Source of the DNA: Clostridiales bacterium
GTDB taxonomy: Bacteria; Bacillota; Clostridia; Christensenellales; Pumilibacteraceae
Reading direction: 5' to 3'
Assembly: GCA_022508505.1 (NCBI GenBank)
Contig: JAFLVC010000007.1
Span: forward strand, 1 to 64,000
DNA: 64,000 nucleotides
Position numbers and translations under genes: made by a program. Below the pieces are notes generated by a model. It was given only the letters and a program-made list of their open reading frames with translations, was not told the origin of the DNA and ran no database searches. Shown in pieces: positions 8,990 through 16,879 of this stretch (positions are counted from its first letter, which is position 1; each line of letters starts with the position of its first letter).

Positions 8990-9826
8990 GTGAAGCTCAC
9001 GTTTTTGGGCACTGCGGCGGCGGAGGGTGTTCCCGCGGTGTTTTGCAACTGTCCTACATGTAGGCGCGCCAAAGAACGCGGCGGCAAGGAGATAAGGACG
9101 CGCAGTCAAATCCTCATAGACGACGATATGCTGTTCGATTTCCCTATGGACACATATTTGCATATGTTGAGATATAAACTTGACCTGTCTAAAATACGCC
9201 ACGTGCTCATCACGCACGCCCACATGGATCACTGCTATCCGCAGGAATTTTGCATGCGCGGCGGGCCGTTCGCGCGCGAGCTTTCCGAGCAAAATGTGGA
9301 GGTGCTTTGCGACGCGACGGTAAAGCGCATGTTCTTAAACGACACGGCGCGCGAAATACGCCCCGAAATAGCCGAGAGCATAGAAGTTACCGTTCTGCGT
9401 CCGTACGACGCCGTAGAGCGCGACGGAACTGTTATTACGGCGCTTCCCGCCGCTCATACCGTGGGCGAGGACTGCCTTGTTTACTGCGTAGAACGAGGCG
9501 GCAAAGCGGTCGCGCTTTTGAACGATACCGGCATACTCGATATCGATGTTTACAAGAGATTGAGCGGCATGGGAGTCAAACTCGACTGCGCGGCGTTCGA
9601 CTGCACGTACGGCGCAAAGCGGCACGGCGCGGGCAGGCACATGGGGCTTTACGACATAGTCGACCAGACCGAGCTCATGAAAAAGGCGGGGGTGCTTTCC
9701 GACAACGCTAAGATAGTCGCAACCCACTTTTCGCACAATACCGACCTCGATTTCGACGGCATGAAAAGCGCCGCAGAGCCGCACGGCATAATCGTTGCGT
9801 ACGACGGCATGGAGCTTTGCGTTTAA
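8990..9826 (+). CDS. MBL-fold metallo-hydrolase, PhnP-like
   Basis: Metallo-beta-lactamase fold hydrolase of 278 residues. The start is taken as GTG 8990, since AAGGAGGG at 8978-8985 lies just upstream; an upstream frame extension lies inside the previous gene. The start LTFLGTAAAEGVPAVF, the Cys cluster CNCPTC (a structural zinc site in PhnP) and RTRSQILID are typical of the PhnP group of phosphodiesterases. The active-site metal motif is HAHMDH, followed by HTVGED, a loop aspartate in LLNDTG and a late histidine in VATHFSHN. PhnP cleaves ribose 1,2-cyclic phosphate in phosphonate use, but no phn genes are nearby, so a different cyclic-phosphate or ester substrate is possible. Subfamily likely, substrate uncertain. 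Confidence 0.84.
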   Translation: MKLTFLGTAAAEGVPAVFCNCPTCRRAKERGGKEIRTRSQILIDDDMLFDFPMDTYLHMLRYKLDLSKIRHVLITHAHMDHCYPQEFCMRGGPFARELSEQNVEVLCDATVKRMFLNDTAREIRPEIAESIEVTVLRPYDAVERDGTVITALPAAHTVGEDCLVYCVERGGKAVALLNDTGILDIDVYKRLSGMGVKLDCAAFDCTYGAKRHGAGRHMGLYDIVDQTELMKKAGVLSDNAKIVATHFSHNTDLDFDGMKSAAEPHGIIVAYDGMELCV

Positions 9827-9857
9827 AAAATTAAGTTCGGTTTTTCGAGAAAAGCTA

Positions 9858-9886
9858 TTGAAAAACGATTTTTTATATGTTATAAT
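9858..9886 (+). promoter_or_regulatory. Sigma-A promoter upstream of the 9917 gene
   Basis: -35 TTGAAA at 9858-9863 and -10 TATAAT at 9881-9886 with a 17-base spacer, in an AT-rich gap. The expected start is near 9893, giving a short leader that includes AGGAGG at 9906-9911. Confidence 0.8.
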
Positions 9887-9916
9887 TGATAAGCTGAAAT
9901 TTAATAGGAGGAAATG

Positions 9917-11707
9917 ATGGCAGACAAGAAAGATTACGGAATCGAAGAGCAAATCGATTTGATCGCCCAAGAGCTGAAAAATCTCTTGCTGAAGCGCGAC
10001 GCCGAAAAGGCGGCCGAAGCCGAGAAAAAGCCGACGAAAAAATCGACTGCAAAATCTTCGACTGCCAAGCCCAAGACCGAGGCAAAGTCGGCGGCGAAAA
10101 AGCCTGCGGCAAAAAAGACGACGGCAAAGAAGCCCGCCGAGGAAAAGACCGAGGAAGCTCCTGTCGAGGAGGTAGCCGAAAAGCCCGCAGCCAAGAAGAC
10201 GCCCGCAAAGAAAACGACGGCGAAAAAGCCTGCGGCAAAGAAGGCGCCTAAGGAAGAGTCTGTAGCGGAGGAGCAGGCGGCTGAGCCCGAGAACGACGAG
10301 ATGGCAAAGGTGATAGCGGAAGCCGAAGCGTTTGCCGCCGCCGAGTCGGCAAAGGCGGAAGAACCCGCAAAAGAACCCGAGCCCGAGCCTGTGAAAGAGC
10401 CTGAGCCCGAGCCCGAGCCTGTGAAAGAGCCTGAGCCCGAGCCCGAGCCCGAAAAAGAGCCTGAGCCTGAGCCCGTCGCCGAAGAGAAGGCGGAGCCCGA
10501 AAAAGAACCCGAAGCGGCGGAAGAGCCCCAAGAGCCCAATGAAGAGGCTGCGGCTGTTAAAGAGCCTGTAAAGACCAAGAGCTCGTTTGCGGCAAAGACG
10601 GACGCGGCGTTAAAGAACAAAAAGGCAAAGCTCCCCATCTTTATCACGATCAACGCGCTGTTCTTGGTGAGCGCGATACTGTTGATGTTTGCGTCGTTCG
10701 CGTTCGGCACAAAGGACGAGATGACGCACTACAACATCTTCCAATATTTTGCCAATGCCGATATCGTCAAGGCGCACTTGGCATATCAGGCAACCGGGTG
10801 GCAGGACGGCGCGTACATAATGCTCGGAATATTGATGTTCCTCGCAATGCTCGTGCCGCTCGCGCTCATGGTAAAGAACATAATTATATTCGTTCGCAAA
10901 AAGGACGCGAGCGTGTATAACGCTGATGCGCTTATCTACTTTGCGACCATGCTGTTCTTTGTATCGATGGTAAACATGTTCGGCGCGTGGCTGTCCGCAG
11001 GTCAGGTCGTATCGCTCATCATCTCGGCAGTCATACTCGCGTTTACGCTCCTTACAATGCTTATTACAAAGAGCGTCAAGCAGCTCCCGTTCTTCTCTCT
11101 CGTAAACATTGTGCTCGCGTTTATCGCGCTGTTCTTGTTCACTTGGAAGGTTTATACCGGGGAGAATCAAGCGTGGTCGCCCGCTGCGGCGGCACACATG
11201 GCTACCGGCGGCGGCTTCATGTTCTTGATGATGCTTATATCGGTGGCAGCGCTCGTGGCGCTCATTGTGCTTCAGATGAAACGCTTCCGCGGCGCGATAG
11301 GGCATATAATCGAAATCGTCGTTCCGCTCGCTGCGGCGGTGTGCGCGCTCGTTGCCGTCATTGCGGCAGGCTCGGCGGCGCCCGATTACGTTGACATAAG
11401 CGGCGGATTCGTTATCGGCATGGTGGTAACTCTTATCATTGCGATAGCCGACACGCTGTTCACCTTCTTGAAGCCTTTGCAAAAGTACAAGGTCATGGTG
11501 GACGACAGCGACGACGGCAGCGGCAATAATGTGTTCGCCGACCAAGTCGAAGAGCCCGAAACAGGCGAGCAGCCGACAGTCGAAGCTTCGGACGAAAAAG
11601 CCGAAGAGAAGAATGAGGGCGGCGTTGTGTTCTGCTCCAAGTGCGGCACGAAAAACACCGACGACTCGCTGTTCTGCATATCGTGCGGAGAAAAGCTCGC
11701 TAAGTAA
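9917..11707 (+). CDS. Membrane protein with long Lys/Ala/Glu/Pro-rich N-terminus and C-terminal zinc ribbon
   Basis: Not a recognised family as a whole; 596 residues. Of two adjacent ATGs (9914 and 9917) the second has the better spacing from AGGAGG (five bases rather than two). Residues 1-30 form a charged helix. Residues 35-120 carry histone H1-like AAKK/TAKKPA repeats, and residues 150-200 carry tandem EPEPEPVKEP repeats. Five to seven hydrophobic segments follow from about residue 235, the first being IFITINALFLVSAILLMFAS. The C-terminus is a CxxC-10-CxxC zinc ribbon (Cys573, Cys576, Cys587, Cys590). It has its own promoter and a terminator, so it is a single-gene unit. The DNA repeats encoding the EPEP section are prone to length change. 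Function unknown; a membrane scaffold or sensor is only a guess. Confidence 0.85.
   Translation: MADKKDYGIEEQIDLIAQELKNLLLKRDAEKAAEAEKKPTKKSTAKSSTAKPKTEAKSAAKKPAAKKTTAKKPAEEKTEEAPVEEVAEKPAAKKTPAKKTTAKKPAAKKAPKEESVAEEQAAEPENDEMAKVIAEAEAFAAAESAKAEEPAKEPEPEPVKEPEPEPEPVKEPEPEPEPEKEPEPEPVAEEKAEPEKEPEAAEEPQEPNEEAAAVKEPVKTKSSFAAKTDAALKNKKAKLPIFITINALFLVSAILLMFASFAFGTKDEMTHYNIFQYFANADIVKAHLAYQATGWQDGAYIMLGILMFLAMLVPLALMVKNIIIFVRKKDASVYNADALIYFATMLFFVSMVNMFGAWLSAGQVVSLIISAVILAFTLLTMLITKSVKQLPFFSLVNIVLAFIALFLFTWKVYTGENQAWSPAAAAHMATGGGFMFLMMLISVAALVALIVLQMKRFRGAIGHIIEIVVPLAAAVCALVAVIAAGSAAPDYVDISGGFVIGMVVTLIIAIADTLFTFLKPLQKYKVMVDDSDDGSGNNVFADQVEEPETGEQPTVEASDEKAEEKNEGGVVFCSKCGTKNTDDSLFCISCGEKLAK
10377..10480 (+). 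repeat. In-gene tandem repeat encoding Glu-Pro units
   Basis: Near-identical 24-30 base units encode successive EPEPEPVKEP and EPEPEPEKEP segments inside the 9917 gene. Unit boundaries drift slightly. Such runs often vary in length between strains. Confidence 0.7.
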
Positions 11708-11722
11708 ATATGTTGCAAACGA

Positions 11723-11752
11723 AACGCTCGACTTACGGTCGGGCGTTTTTTT
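11723..11752 (+). terminator. Intrinsic terminator of the 9917 gene
   Basis: A ten-pair stem, AACGCTCGAC (11723-11732) with GTCGGGCGTT (11738-11747), with one G-U pair, is followed by a run of Ts to 11752. It lies 16 bases after the stop codon. Confidence 0.88.
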
Positions 11753-11779
11753 GCGTTATTTCCGCGTCGTAGTAACCGC

Positions 11780-11808
11780 TTGACAACCGCGCGAATAAAG
11801 TATATACT
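11780..11808 (+). promoter_or_regulatory. Strong sigma-A promoter of the TM1266-type regulator/ABC unit
   Basis: -35 TTGACA at 11780-11785, -10 TATACT at 11803-11808, 17-base spacer. Transcription is expected to begin near 11815, which leaves a leader of about 127 bases before the ATG at 11942. Confidence 0.85.
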
Positions 11809-11814
11809 GTAAAA

Positions 11815-11941
11815 AATCTGAGTCGAAAGGGACTTGTGGGTGTTTCCCACACTGACGGCAAAGAGGGCAATAGCGGATCACGGCGTTTTTTTCGCGCTCT
11901 TTTTGCGTACTCTTCCCACTCGGATCGAGGGGGATTTTTTT
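11815..11941 (+). promoter_or_regulatory. Structured 5' leader with terminator/ribosome-binding-site switch; candidate riboswitch of unknown class
   Basis: Four helices can be drawn. P1 pairs CTGAGT (11818-11823) with ACTCGG (11918-11923). P2 is the hairpin TGTGGG (11835-11840) with CCCACA (11846-11851). P3 pairs GCAAAGAG (11858-11865) with CTCTTT-TT-GC (11897-11906). The expression hairpin is CCCACTCG (11915-11922) with CGAGGGGG (11926-11933), with one A-G mismatch, directly followed by A and seven Ts and then the ATG. P1 and the expression hairpin use the same bases 11918-11922, so they exclude each other. The 3' arm also contains the G-rich ribosome binding site, so the switch could act on termination or translation. 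It does not match the TPP, THF, ZTP, c-di-GMP or glutamine consensus sequences as I know them. Confidence 0.6.
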
Positions 11942-12187
11942 ATGTCCGAAAAACGAATAGCATTGTTGGGAATAATAGTGTCGAGCGGCGACGCGGTGGA
12001 AAAGGTGAATGCCTGCCTTCACGAGTACGGCGAGCATATCGTCGGGCGCATGGGGCTTCCGCTTCGCGACCGCGGCGTCAGCGCCATAAGCGTCGTGATG
12101 GACGCGGACACAAATATAGTCAACGCGCTTTCGGGAAAGCTCGGCGCGGTGCGCGGCGTTACGGCAAAAGCACTGTTTCAAAAGTAA
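11942..12187 (+). CDS. Iron-only hydrogenase system regulator (TM1266 family)
   Basis: Small protein of 81 residues, the normal length of the TM1266 family, a ferredoxin-like alpha/beta (NikR C-terminal-like) fold often found near [FeFe]-hydrogenase or radical-SAM maturation genes in anaerobes. The sequence fits closely: KRIALLGIIVSSGDAVEKVN, then HEYGEHIVGRMGLP and GVSAISVVMDA, then ALSGKLGAVRGV. The start is ATG 11942, nine bases after a G-rich binding site that is also part of a hairpin; a longer frame from 11834 would run through the structured leader and is rejected. No hydrogenase gene is in the window; instead an NMT1-like substrate-binding protein and permease follow. No DNA-binding domain is evident, so regulator is a family name rather than a demonstrated role. 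Confidence 0.86.
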   Translation: MSEKRIALLGIIVSSGDAVEKVNACLHEYGEHIVGRMGLPLRDRGVSAISVVMDADTNIVNALSGKLGAVRGVTAKALFQK

Positions 12188-12228
12188 AATAATATTTTTA
12201 CGGCAATAATCTTTTAAGAGGTGACAAT

Positions 12229-13248
12229 ATGAAAGCAAAAGGTTTATGTCTTATGGCCGCGGCGGCTTGCGCGTGCGGCGCTCTCGTCGGCTGTTCGGAC
12301 GACGGCGGAAAAACGCAAAAAGTTTTTCACGTCTATATGCCCGACGGCGCGCCCGCGATAGCTCTTTCGGAGCTCATGCACGAGGGGTACTACGCGACCG
12401 ACTTTACAGTCGTTTCGGCGAGCACCATTTCGGCGCGGGTGTCGAGCGGTGACGCCGACCTTGCGATAATGCCGATCAACGCGGCGGCGGCGCTCTATAA
12501 CGGCGGCAAGAAAATAACGATGCTGTCCGTGCAAACGCACGGCAATCTCTACTTCGTCGGCGAAAAGGCGGAAGGAGTTACGCTCGGCGACCTCGTCGGC
12601 AAAAAGGTGGGCGTAATCGGGCGCGGACAGGTGCCCGACTTGACGCTCCGCATGCTCTTGGACGAGAGCGGTATCAAGTACGAGGAGGCCGAGAGCGCGG
12701 CGGCGGACAAGGTTTCGATAACGTACGGCGCGGACGGCCCGTCGCTTCTGCCCCTTCTCAAGCAGGGCAAAATCGACTACGCTTTTCTCGCCGAGCCTGC
12801 CGCAACCAACGCGGTGAAGAGCCTAAGTACCGAGAGTAAGCAGCTCGCAATCGTCATGGACGCACAGCGGCTTTGGGCGGACACGATCGGCGGCGAATAT
12901 CCGCAGGCATGCCTTGTCGCAAAGAGCGACGTCGTGAGCTCCAATCCCGAGTACGTCAAGTGGTTTTTGCGCGCTCTCCAAAGCTCGGACGGCTGGGCGG
13001 CTGAAAACCCCGACAAGGCGGTGAAGGCTGTAGCCGACAACATGGAAAAGGGCGTCGCGTCGACGCTTCCGGCCTCGCTCGCGTCCGATGTCATAGCGAG
13101 GTGCAACATAAAGACGGCGTATGCGTGGGACGCGAAGGCGGACTGCGCGGCGTATTTCAGCAGGCTTACCGCAATGAAAACAGAGCTCGGCACCGCCGTA
13201 CTCTCCAAGGTTCCGGACGACGGGTTTTATCTTTCGGCGTGGAATTAG
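12229..13248 (+). CDS. ABC transporter substrate-binding lipoprotein, NMT1/SsuA-like
   Basis: Extracellular binding protein of 339 residues with signal peptide and lipobox (ALVGC, Cys22). The mature part begins with VFHVYMPDGAPAIALSELM and then SARVSSGDADLAIMPINAA, the pattern of the NMT1/ThiY/SsuA binding-protein superfamily, with GKKVGVIGRGQVPDLTLR and the hinge DYAFLAEPAATNAV. Ribosome binding site AAGAGGTG precedes the ATG. Ligands of the superfamily include pyrimidine thiamine precursors, sulfonates, nitrate and bicarbonate; the sequence does not allow a choice. It lies 41 bases after the TM1266-type gene and 7 bases before the permease, so these three probably form one transcript. Confidence 0.88.
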   Translation: MKAKGLCLMAAAACACGALVGCSDDGGKTQKVFHVYMPDGAPAIALSELMHEGYYATDFTVVSASTISARVSSGDADLAIMPINAAAALYNGGKKITMLSVQTHGNLYFVGEKAEGVTLGDLVGKKVGVIGRGQVPDLTLRMLLDESGIKYEEAESAAADKVSITYGADGPSLLPLLKQGKIDYAFLAEPAATNAVKSLSTESKQLAIVMDAQRLWADTIGGEYPQACLVAKSDVVSSNPEYVKWFLRALQSSDGWAAENPDKAVKAVADNMEKGVASTLPASLASDVIARCNIKTAYAWDAKADCAAYFSRLTAMKTELGTAVLSKVPDDGFYLSAWN

Positions 13249-13255
13249 CTTTTAG

Positions 13256-14026
13256 ATGAAAGGGGCTGTCGCCAAAAAGCTCGCGGTAAACGCGCTGTAT
13301 ATCGCGTGCGTCATAGGCATAGTATTCGGGGTGTGGGCACTCGCCGCGGCGGCCGCCGACTCCGAATTCGTGCTGCCCGACATCGGCACGACTTTTGCCG
13401 CGCTCGGCGACGTGTTTACGCTTTCCGACTTTTGGTCGGGCTTCGGCGGCACCATGCTTCGGTGCGTAATAAGCTACGCAATCTCGATAGTGCTCGCCGG
13501 CGGGCTGTTTTTCGCGTGCTCGATATGTAAACCCGCGTCAAGGCTGATAGGCCCGATCGTGTCGGCGCTGAGAACGCTTCCCACCATGGCGGTGTCGCTG
13601 CTGCTCGCTATATGGGCGGGGGCAAAGCTCGCGCCGATTATTCTCGGAGTTCTCGTCCTTATGCCAATGATCTTTTCGGCGCTGACGGCGAGGACGGCGA
13701 CGCTCCCGATTGAACTCATCGAGGTCGCAAAGCTGTGCGGCGCGGGACGGGTGAGGGTGTTTTTGCATGTGACGCTGCCGTATGCCGCCTCGGCGCTTCC
13801 CGAAAGCCTGTCGTCGGCGTTTTCGTTCGGAGTAAAGATTGTGATTGCGGCGGAAATACTTATGCAGACGGCAAACAGTCTCGGAATGCTCATGTATCTT
13901 TCGCAGACGTATTTGCAGACGGCGATGCTTTTGGCGTTCGTATTCGTCGCGGTCGTGGTGTCCGTAGCGTCAGAGTACGCAATCCGCGCCGCGCTTTTCT
14001 TGGGCTTAAATCGGTTTAGGGATTGA
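13256..14026 (+). CDS. ABC transporter permease, SsuC/TauC/ThiX-like
   Basis: Permease of 256 residues with about six membrane segments. The EAA coupling loop is IEVAKLCGAGRVRVFLHVTL followed by PYAASALPES, typical of SsuC/TauC permeases. The ribosome binding site is poor, suggesting coupling to the binding-protein gene that ends eight bases upstream. No ATP-binding gene follows: the next gene has its own promoter, whose -35 overlaps this stop codon, and encodes an unrelated P-type ATPase. The ATPase must be encoded elsewhere or shared with another importer. Confidence 0.87.
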   Translation: MKGAVAKKLAVNALYIACVIGIVFGVWALAAAAADSEFVLPDIGTTFAALGDVFTLSDFWSGFGGTMLRCVISYAISIVLAGGLFFACSICKPASRLIGPIVSALRTLPTMAVSLLLAIWAGAKLAPIILGVLVLMPMIFSALTARTATLPIELIEVAKLCGAGRVRVFLHVTLPYAASALPESLSSAFSFGVKIVIAAEILMQTANSLGMLMYLSQTYLQTAMLLAFVFVAVVVSVASEYAIRAALFLGLNRFRD

Positions 14027-14061
14027 CACGCGGTTTTTGATGTGATATAATATTTAAACCT
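14023..14061 (+). promoter_or_regulatory. Promoter of the P-type ATPase, near-leaderless arrangement
   Basis: -35 TTGACA at 14023-14028 overlaps the TGA stop of the permease; -10 TATAAT at 14046-14051; 17-base spacer. The predicted transcription start (about 14057-14059) is only three to five bases before the ATG at 14062, and no ribosome binding site is visible. Confidence 0.78.
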
Positions 14062-16812
14062 ATGCAGCAGGACAAAGACAAAAAGCCCGTGCAGCGCACG
14101 GCCAATAAGAGCAAAACGCCTCGAACGAACGAGCCCGACCTTCCCATTACGGACGAGCTTGTCGAGCCTGTCAAAAGGACAAAGGCTATTCAGACGCAGC
14201 CTAAAACCCGAATCATCACCAAAAACAGCGACGACGAGGTGCGCCCGTATATAAGCGCGACCGCCGATCCGTCCACCGTTATCGATTCGTCGGTTTTCGA
14301 CGACGACATCATAACCGAAGAACCGATGTCGTCTTATACGTATAAGTCGATGACTATCGACGGCAATATGCTCTCGCGCGAGCAGGCCTTGTCGCACAGA
14401 AAGCACAAGCGGCCGAGCAAAAAAAGCACAGTCGACCTCACCACCGTCGAGCGCTACGAGCCCGAATGCGAGGTCGGTCTGTCCAACGACGTGGTGGAAG
14501 CTCGAATATCGCAGGGACTTGACAACTTTGTCGCAAAGAAGGGCGGCAAGAGCTACCTTTATATATTCATTTCAAACATCTTCACGTTTTTCAACGTGTT
14601 GTGCTTTTTGGTTATGGCGGCGCTCATCGTCGTCGGCGCGGGTTTTACGCAGTTGTTTTTCGTCGTCATAATCGGCGCGAACATAATTATCGGCATCATT
14701 CAAGAGGTGCGCTCCAAGTATTTGATAGGCAAGCTGTCCCTCGTTTCGGCGCCGTCGGCAATAGTCATTCGCGACGGCGAGCGCAAGGTCATTCCCATTT
14801 CGGCGGTCGTTCTCGACGACGTCGTTTGCTTCGAAATGGGCAAGCAGATCTGCGCCGACTCGGTCGTCATAAAAGGCGAGTGCGAGGTCAACGAGGCGAT
14901 GCTGACCGGCGAGAGCGAGCCCGTCAAAAAGAAGGTAGGCGACGTTCTTTACAGCGGCTCGTTCGTAAGCAGCGGCTCTGTGTACGCGCGAGTCGACAAG
15001 GTGGGTACGGCAAACTACGTCGAGACGCTCACCTCGCACGCCAAAAAGTACAAAAAGCCCAAGTCCGAGCTTATGAATTCCATAAAGCTCATAATGAAGG
15101 TGCTTTCGCCATTTATTATCGCGCTCGGCGCGCTCCTTGTGTGGCGCAACTACACAAACACCGTCACGAGCGGCTCCGCCACCTATGATGATTGGAACAC
15201 CATAGTTACGAGTGCGGCGGGCGCCGTTATCGGCATGATCCCGTCGGGCATGTTCCTGTTGACCTCGGTCGCGCTTGCGGCGTCTGTCGTTCGGCTTGCG
15301 CGAAAGCAAACGCTCGTTCAAGACCTTTACTGTATAGAAATGCTCGCGCGCGTCGACGTGCTGTGCCTCGATAAGACGGGCACCATCACCGACGGCACTA
15401 TGCAGGTCAACAACGTAATAGAGATCAAAGGCTTCGAGGGACACTACTCGATAGGCGACATAATCGGCTCCATGCTGACGGCGACGGGGGACAACAACCA
15501 GACCGCGCTCGCGCTTGCCGACAAGTTCGGCTACAACAAGGCGATGAATCCGACGGCGGTGCTGCCGTTCTCGTCGCAGAGAAAGCTGTCGGCGGTGTCG
15601 TTTGAGGGCGAGGGAACGTATATGTTAGGCGCGCCCGAATTCGTCCTAAAGGACATGGGCGTTCGCATTCAAAAGCTCATCAACGAAAACGCGGCCAACG
15701 GCTACCGCGTAATGGTGCTCGCGCATTCGCCTGCGGAGATTGCGGGCGACAAGCTTCCCGCCGTCAGGCGGCCGCTCTGCCTTATAGTCATTGAGGACCA
15801 CATCAGAGAGGACGCGATCGAGACCATCAAGTGGTTCAAGGAAAACAACGTCGCGATCAAGGTCATTTCGGGCGACAACCCGATAACCGTTTCCGAGGTC
15901 GCAAGGCGAGTGGGCGTGGAAAACGCCGAGCTCTACATTTCGCTCGAGGGGCTTTCCACGCAGGACGTAATCGAGGCGGCAAACAAGTACACCGTTTTCG
16001 GCCGCGTCACGCCCGAGCAAAAGCGATTGCTTATTCATTCGATAAAGGCCAAAAAGCACACCGTCGCAATGACGGGCGACGGCGTAAACGACATTCTCGC
16101 AATGCGCGAGTCCGACTGCTCTATTTCCATGGCGTCGGGCGCGGAAGCGGCGAGAAACGTCAGCCACCTTGTCCTTCTCGACAACGACTTTACGTCCATG
16201 CCGGACGTCGTTCGAGAGGGCAGGCGCGTCGTCAACAACATTCAGGCGTCGTCGGCGATGTTCCTAATGAAGACGTTCATGTCGATAGTGCTGTCGATTA
16301 TCTTCCTCGTACTTCAGGACAACTACCCGCTAAAGACAAACAACATGCTCGCGCTCGAGGTGTGCGTCATAGGCGTTCCGTCATTCTTCCTCGCGTTGCA
16401 GGCCAACGAGAACATAATACGAGGTAGGTTTATTTCAAACGTCGTCGTGCGGGCGGTGCCGGGCGGAGTGGCGCTCGTCATGGGCATAATGGCGATGTAC
16501 ACACTAAACTCATTAATGCCGTTGGCGCCCGGCGACGTCGAGTGCATGATGGTGTACGGACTGACCTGCATAGGCATCATGGTGCTGTTCAGACAGTGCG
16601 AGCCGTTCAACGTGTTCCGCACGGTGCTCATGATAGGGACGATACTGTTTGTCGCGCTGTTCATGTACGTAATGCCCATGCTGTCGAAAGACGGGCTCGG
16701 GCTGTGCACGCTCGGCTTCACCGAAATCTGCTACGTTTCGACCTGCGTGCTCGCGAGCTATTTTGTCGTCGCTATTTTGACGAGAATACTCGGCTCGATA
16801 AGAATGAAATAG
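14062..16812 (+). CDS. P-type cation-transporting ATPase, E-type (CtpE-like)
   Basis: Membrane cation pump of 916 residues. Actuator-domain motif TGES at about residues 282-285, phosphorylation site DKTGT with Asp437, and hinge motif GDGVND with Asp673 and Asp677. The segment GMIPSGMFLLTSVALAASVV before the phosphorylation site, ending in the QTLVQDLYCIEMLARVD stretch, is characteristic of the bacterial cation-transporting ATPase E group, whose mycobacterial member CtpE takes part in calcium uptake; a Ca2+ role here is by homology only. The first 150 residues are a hydrophilic extension rich in Lys, Thr and Asp that is longer than usual for the family. About ten membrane segments. The gene has its own promoter and a near-leaderless start. 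An in-frame start further downstream cannot be excluded, but none has a ribosome binding site. Confidence 0.92.
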   Translation: MQQDKDKKPVQRTANKSKTPRTNEPDLPITDELVEPVKRTKAIQTQPKTRIITKNSDDEVRPYISATADPSTVIDSSVFDDDIITEEPMSSYTYKSMTIDGNMLSREQALSHRKHKRPSKKSTVDLTTVERYEPECEVGLSNDVVEARISQGLDNFVAKKGGKSYLYIFISNIFTFFNVLCFLVMAALIVVGAGFTQLFFVVIIGANIIIGIIQEVRSKYLIGKLSLVSAPSAIVIRDGERKVIPISAVVLDDVVCFEMGKQICADSVVIKGECEVNEAMLTGESEPVKKKVGDVLYSGSFVSSGSVYARVDKVGTANYVETLTSHAKKYKKPKSELMNSIKLIMKVLSPFIIALGALLVWRNYTNTVTSGSATYDDWNTIVTSAAGAVIGMIPSGMFLLTSVALAASVVRLARKQTLVQDLYCIEMLARVDVLCLDKTGTITDGTMQVNNVIEIKGFEGHYSIGDIIGSMLTATGDNNQTALALADKFGYNKAMNPTAVLPFSSQRKLSAVSFEGEGTYMLGAPEFVLKDMGVRIQKLINENAANGYRVMVLAHSPAEIAGDKLPAVRRPLCLIVIEDHIREDAIETIKWFKENNVAIKVISGDNPITVSEVARRVGVENAELYISLEGLSTQDVIEAANKYTVFGRVTPEQKRLLIHSIKAKKHTVAMTGDGVNDILAMRESDCSISMASGAEAARNVSHLVLLDNDFTSMPDVVREGRRVVNNIQASSAMFLMKTFMSIVLSIIFLVLQDNYPLKTNNMLALEVCVIGVPSFFLALQANENIIRGRFISNVVVRAVPGGVALVMGIMAMYTLNSLMPLAPGDVECMMVYGLTCIGIMVLFRQCEPFNVFRTVLMIGTILFVALFMYVMPMLSKDGLGLCTLGFTEICYVSTCVLASYFVVAILTRILGSIRMK

Positions 16813-16879
16813 TTTCGGTGTTTGGGTTGCCACGCGATTTGGATTTTATTTCCGCATTTAAACATTGTTGAGAGGGAAT

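Noticed and set aside
10377..10480. Frameshift or assembly error in the EPEP repeat region
   Set aside because: The frame stays open through the repeats and continues into well-formed membrane segments and a zinc ribbon.
11815..11941. TPP riboswitch identity for the TM1266-gene leader
   Set aside because: A CTGAG string is present and the downstream importer resembles ThiY/ThiX, but the other invariant TPP-aptamer segments are missing.
11834..12187. Longer start for the TM1266-type protein at 11834
   Set aside because: The added 36 residues would be encoded by the structured leader and do not resemble the family; ATG 11942 has a ribosome binding site and gives the normal length.
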